Positions 7,220 through 7,237 of a stretch of DNA of 7,237 nucleotides are shown here, one piece after another (the first letter of the stretch is position 1; every line of letters starts with the position of its first letter). This DNA is from Rubrivivax sp. (GTDB lineage Bacteria; Pseudomonadota; Gammaproteobacteria; Burkholderiales; Burkholderiaceae_C), in NCBI GenBank assembly GCA_020851615.1, contig JADZCL010000098.1, forward strand, positions 1-7,237, given 5' to 3'. The notes beneath the pieces are model-generated. The model did no database searches, was not told where the DNA came from, and was given only the letters and a program-made list of their open reading frames with translations. Made by a program: the position numbers and the translations under genes.

Positions 7220-7237
7220 GGCGCACAGTATGCAGGC

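Noticed and set aside
7220..7237. CATACT-like hexamer just upstream of the DUF924 gene on the minus strand, considered as a -10 box
   Set aside because: Only a 4/6 match to TATAAT, very close to the ATG, and the -35 region would lie outside the window, so it cannot be supported.

Overview
The window looks like chromosomal DNA of a high-GC betaproteobacterium, probably Burkholderiales and perhaps close to Comamonadaceae. I infer this from the very high GC (about 70% by eye), the strong G/C third-position bias, and the style of the four encoded proteins. No tRNA, rRNA, CRISPR array, insertion sequence, attachment site or origin is visible. The DNA is almost fully coding, with no non-coding stretch near 300 bases.

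Three plus-strand genes run end to end. First comes the C-terminal part of a von Willebrand factor A (CoxE-like) protein (2-391, 5' end outside the window). Its stop overlaps the most upstream candidate start of a BamA/TamA-family outer-membrane protein (388-2301) in an ATGA arrangement. The TamA stop in turn overlaps the start of a large TamB-domain protein (2301-6656) in a TGATG arrangement. A fourth gene, a DUF924-family protein, lies on the minus strand (7219-6653). It converges on tamB so tightly that the two stop codons share bases.

TamA and TamB are the core. TamB is anchored in the inner membrane by one N-terminal segment and is expected to span the periplasm as a long beta-rich groove. 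Its conserved C-terminal domain meets the periplasmic POTRA domains of TamA, whose beta-barrel sits in the outer membrane. In well-studied relatives the pair is linked to outer-membrane protein assembly, and TamB-like proteins to phospholipid movement between the membranes. The overlapping junctions suggest one coupled transcript, with the VWA gene (usually partnered with a MoxR-type AAA+ ATPase) at or near its head.

I see no clearly new system. The points most worth checking are a lipoprotein-type signal (LSGC) at the TamA N-terminus with an uncertain start codon, a Pro/Ala tail on TamB beyond its usual C-terminal end, two low-complexity insertions inside TamB, coupling of a VWA gene to tamAB, and the overlapping convergent stops.
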